From Paramuribaculum sp. (lineage in GTDB: Bacteria; Bacteroidota; Bacteroidia; Bacteroidales; Muribaculaceae): a DNA stretch of 6,028 bases. Below are positions 3,343 to 6,028 of the stretch, piece by piece. The stretch spans positions 1-6,028 of the forward strand of contig JAIDXU010000257.1 of NCBI GenBank assembly GCA_029058455.1, given 5' to 3'. The position numbers and the translations under genes were made by a program. A model generated the notes under the pieces. That model made no database searches. It saw only the letters and a program-made list of their open reading frames with translations, and had not been told where the DNA came from. Position 1 is the first letter of the stretch, and each line of letters opens with the position of its first letter.

Positions 3343-6028
3343 TTAATCAACTACGAGGCGTATCGGCAGAGCGTCACGCCAACCGTTATCGGTATAGGCA
3401 TTGAAGTGAACATTCATAAAGTTCATATCCCAACCGCCACACCATTCTGCTACGTTATTACTACCATTATTAGTCCAAGTCTGTCTAATCCAATAAATTG
3501 CTCCCGGGAAGTGACCAAGATTATAGTCCATAGGACGAAAAGTATCAGCAGCTCCAGTAAGTAGGTTTGACACGTCAGCATAACGCATTACTCCGGCTGT
3601 CTGGCCTTGCAAATTAAAGCAAGTGCGTCGACCATTACCCTGCTTGCCGATAGGAAAGAATATCTGCGCAGCGGTATTCTGATTATAGACTATACAACCA
3701 CGGCTACCATATATACTACCGCTTGTTTTATATTTTTCATCTTGTTCATGGTCAAAACCGACAGCATCATAATAATCGAGCTGCGTCTCCTTAGCTCCAT
3801 CACCATAAAGAGCGCCAAAACCAAAATCGCAGTTATCGGTAATATCACGGAAATCGTCATAATCCGGCACTCGGTAAGTCTTGCCGTCAATCTTAAACTT
3901 AGCCCACTGCCATGAAGTCTTATCATTTTTAGCACCCGAAGAAGATCCAGTAGAACTATTATTACCAACGCTTCTAATATCACCCCAACTAAGCAAGTCA
4001 GCGGTATTGGTAATCTGAAATTTATACGGAGTGGCATTAACCAATGGAGGATATTGCTCACCATTATCGGCAAGAATACCTTGATTATAGTTTCCTTTCT
4101 TAAACAACGATCCTAAAAATTGAGGGGCATTGGTAACAACTCCTTCTACAACATCATCTCCGCTCGACATACTCGTATAATTGAGGATATTGCCATTGAA
4201 CTTTGACTTGGAGTCCTTGGCCGACAAAAGATTATAGCTTGTCCACAATGTTTTTCTATCGGTAAGCTGAATAGGCTCATAACCCTGACGCAGCATAAGT
4301 TTATGCACACAATTATTGCCATGATATCTCACGGTTATAATTCCGCATGCACTGGTTGCTCCGCCAAAATTAACCTGAAAGACTACTTTAGATCCAGTTC
4401 GACCCTCAATTTTCTTGTTGGTGGCCGATATATATCGTCCTTCGGGCAAGGTAGAGATTGTGAAGTTTGAAGACTGACCCACATCATCAACCTCGGCAGT
4501 CCATGAGCCGTCGGAGGTCACCGCCATAAAGTTATCATTACCACCCGGGCCTATGCCTCGGGTTAGAATAAATTTAAAGGTCTCTGTGCTACCCGACTTA
4601 CGCCACACAGCTTTAGGATTCTGAGTACGCGGCACCTGAATCACGTCGGTATAGGCTGTGTCACGAACTGTTCCGAGAGAAGTCTCAAATACAGCGGTTA
4701 CCATAACCTTAGCATATCGAATGAAATAACGATATGGATTATTACCCGAAAAGTCCGAATTATGAATCATATTCTTCGGGCGTGTAAAAAACGGAACCTC
4801 AAAATCACAACCATCTTCAGTTCTGCGGGTAATGGTATATTCATTAAGGGTAACACCCTCACTATTTTCCGTGTTATGATTTCCGACAGTTGAGAAGTCG
4901 GTAAATTCTCTTACATTTTGGGGTATATAATTTTTGTCATTAGGTGAGCCATTCTCATAAGTCTCACCATCATAAGTAACACTGCTTGCTTCATAGAAAG
5001 CCTGAAGCTGAGCGTATGCCTTTAAGCCACCATCGTTTAGAGGACTATAATCAACATCCAGCAAGATATTGGCACTTGGGTTATCAGAAGGCACGGTCAA
5101 AGCAAGATAACCGAGATATGGGTGGGTAGTACCTCGATATTCATTCCATACAGGTCTATTCCATACAAAGTCGTAATATTCTTCAGGCATGTTGGGGTCT
5201 TTAGGCTTAGTTATGGAAGGAACTCTCTCAGGGGGAGCCTCGGTATAGTCGTCGATTTTCTTCGGTCCCCAGCTGTTTTCAAGTATCTCGATCTTTATAC
5301 TCTTACAGTTGCCATTAAATTTCACAGGATAGTTAGCTTTCTGATTATACAGATAAGGCATATAGAAACGGTCGGGAACATAGAGACCGGGACTTTCCTC
5401 CACATAGTCGATATGCCACTCAGGCTGATTGGCCCATCCGTTAAAACCGAGAGTCACCTTATAGTGATGGTTGCGCTGGGCGTCAAAGTTATAAGTGGTG
5501 TTTTTGCCCAACATAAAGCGATATTTAATCGGACCGGCACCCGGATTGAGACCGTGTTGCGACAGATAATAACCTTCGACTTCGATATAGGTTCCGTAAG
5601 GCACGTTATCTTTGGTGTCATAATTCCAGGGCACTATGCTCTCGTCGGTGGGATTTTCTTTAAGATCGTTAATAAAATCCTGAACATCCTTATAGTTCGG
5701 CTCCTTATTATATTTTTCCTTGTCAGGCTCGTTTGACTTGTCACCCTGCATGTTTTCATAGAAGAACATCGAGGGCGCAGAATAGGTGTGCGATCCACGC
5801 ATAATGCCATTATTAACCACACACACCCATTTTTCAAAGTCACTATCTCCCTGATCGGTGTCAGCGATACCCGATCCCTCCTCGGCCAGATCGATACTCT
5901 GATAATAGATGCTCTCACCATTTGTCAGCTCTTTATCGGAAGTGGGAGTGTTATCCATGCCTAAAGTACATGACATGGGGATATCTTTGATAGTACCCTG
6001 ACGGATATAGGCAGTCGCATCCTGACGG
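3343..6028 (-). CDS. Large fimbrillin/DUF4906-type surface protein with C-terminal FISUMP-like domain, 5' end beyond the window
   Basis: The visible 894 residues end at a TAA at 3345-3343. An ATG lies at 5976, but the frame continues open upstream to the edge (RQDATAYIRQGTIKDIP before that Met). The gene is therefore partial and the signal or lipoprotein peptide is not seen. Residues are numbered here from that Met. Positions 68-190 carry 'SMFFYENMQG', 'PYGTYIEVEGYY', 'YRFMLGKN' and 'NFDAQRNHHYKVTLGFNGWA', a pattern I know from Bacteroidales DUF4906 and fimbrillin-like proteins ('RNHHYxVTL'). Positions 195-235 continue this with 'PGLYVPDRFYMPYLYN'. Positions 463-566 look like an Ig/BACON-like beta domain ('SDGSWTAEV'). 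From about 572 to 877, 'WAKFKIDGKTYRVPDYDDFR', 'QIFFPIGKQGNGRR', 'GAIYW' and the ending 'DALPIRLVVD' fit FISUMP/DUF1566 C-type-lectin-like folds. It is likely an exported adhesin or fimbrial tip component. It is AT-richer in places than the operon to the left. Confidence 0.8.
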   Translation of the reverse strand, partial: RQDATAYIRQGTIKDIPMSCTLGMDNTPTSDKELTNGESIYYQSIDLAEEGSGIADTDQGDSDFEKWVCVVNNGIMRGSHTYSAPSMFFYENMQGDKSNEPDKEKYNKEPNYKDVQDFINDLKENPTDESIVPWNYDTKDNVPYGTYIEVEGYYLSQHGLNPGAGPIKYRFMLGKNTTYNFDAQRNHHYKVTLGFNGWANQPEWHIDYVEESPGLYVPDRFYMPYLYNQKANYPVKFNGNCKSIKIEILENSWGPKKIDDYTEAPPERVPSITKPKDPNMPEEYYDFVWNRPVWNEYRGTTHPYLGYLALTVPSDNPSANILLDVDYSPLNDGGLKAYAQLQAFYEASSVTYDGETYENGSPNDKNYIPQNVREFTDFSTVGNHNTENSEGVTLNEYTITRRTEDGCDFEVPFFTRPKNMIHNSDFSGNNPYRYFIRYAKVMVTAVFETSLGTVRDTAYTDVIQVPRTQNPKAVWRKSGSTETFKFILTRGIGPGGNDNFMAVTSDGSWTAEVDDVGQSSNFTISTLPEGRYISATNKKIEGRTGSKVVFQVNFGGATSACGIITVRYHGNNCVHKLMLRQGYEPIQLTDRKTLWTSYNLLSAKDSKSKFNGNILNYTSMSSGDDVVEGVVTNAPQFLGSLFKKGNYNQGILADNGEQYPPLVNATPYKFQITNTADLLSWGDIRSVGNNSSTGSSSGAKNDKTSWQWAKFKIDGKTYRVPDYDDFRDITDNCDFGFGALYGDGAKETQLDYYDAVGFDHEQDEKYKTSGSIYGSRGCIVYNQNTAAQIFFPIGKQGNGRRTCFNLQGQTAGVMRYADVSNLLTGAADTFRPMDYNLGHFPGAIYWIRQTWTNNGSNNVAEWCGGWDMNFMNVHFNAYTDNGWRDALPIRLVVD

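Noticed and set aside
3690..4073. 127-aa minus-strand reading frame in an alternative frame
   Set aside because: It is internal to the surface-protein gene, and its hydrophobic low-complexity content (Leu/Ile/Met) matches an out-of-frame translation.
5122..5736. 204-aa plus-strand reading frame
   Set aside because: It is wholly inside the surface-protein gene on the opposite strand and shows no recognisable domain; treated as a shadow frame.
5974..5976. ATG at 5976 as the true start of the surface-protein gene
   Set aside because: The frame is open to the window edge, the sequence after this Met is not a signal peptide, and the family normally has a longer N-terminal part.

Overview
The window looks like chromosome from a member of the Bacteroidales, plausibly a gut Muribaculaceae or Bacteroidaceae relative. 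The evidence is a DUF3078-type outer-membrane protein, a large fimbrillin/DUF4906-type surface protein, small secreted proteins of a kind typical of this order, AT-rich start regions without a strong Shine-Dalgarno sequence, and a possible Bacteroidetes-type -7 promoter box. Family names are given from memory of their sequence patterns; no search was run. Every credible gene is on the minus strand, so the window reads right to left.

Right part (about 3343-6028): the last 894 codons of a very large surface protein whose start lies beyond the right edge. Its N-terminal half resembles DUF4906/fimbrillin-like proteins. A middle segment looks Ig/BACON-like, and the C-terminus resembles the FISUMP/DUF1566 (C-type-lectin-like) fold. 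It is probably a fimbrial or cell-surface adhesin. A perfect 17-bp stem-loop 25 nt after its stop codon is the likely terminator.

Middle part (about 2595-3342): some 750 bp without a gene. Most of it (2772-3249) is a GC-rich repeat cluster built from a palindromic core, CCCCGGAGGGG. Two unit types alternate: a 52-bp type A and a 66-69-bp type B that carries a strong hairpin. The cluster is bounded by a perfect 22-bp inverted repeat. The hairpins show a compensatory base-pair change, and each B hairpin is preceded by GTAG at a fixed 4-nt distance. That is reminiscent of REP elements mobilised by RAYT (Y1 REP) transposases. No transposase gene is present here.

Left part (1-2594): a tight four-gene transcription unit. 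It runs from a DUF3078-like outer-membrane beta-barrel protein (461 aa) to a secreted 196-aa protein (8-nt overlap), then a secreted 175-aa protein (12-nt gap), then a fourth gene that starts inside the third (17-nt overlap) and runs off the left edge. The first three carry signal peptides, so the unit appears devoted to the cell envelope. The fourth is too short to identify; its N-terminus is compatible with, but does not prove, a MATE-type transporter.

The genes are ordinary for the group. The repeat cluster is the part most worth a second look.
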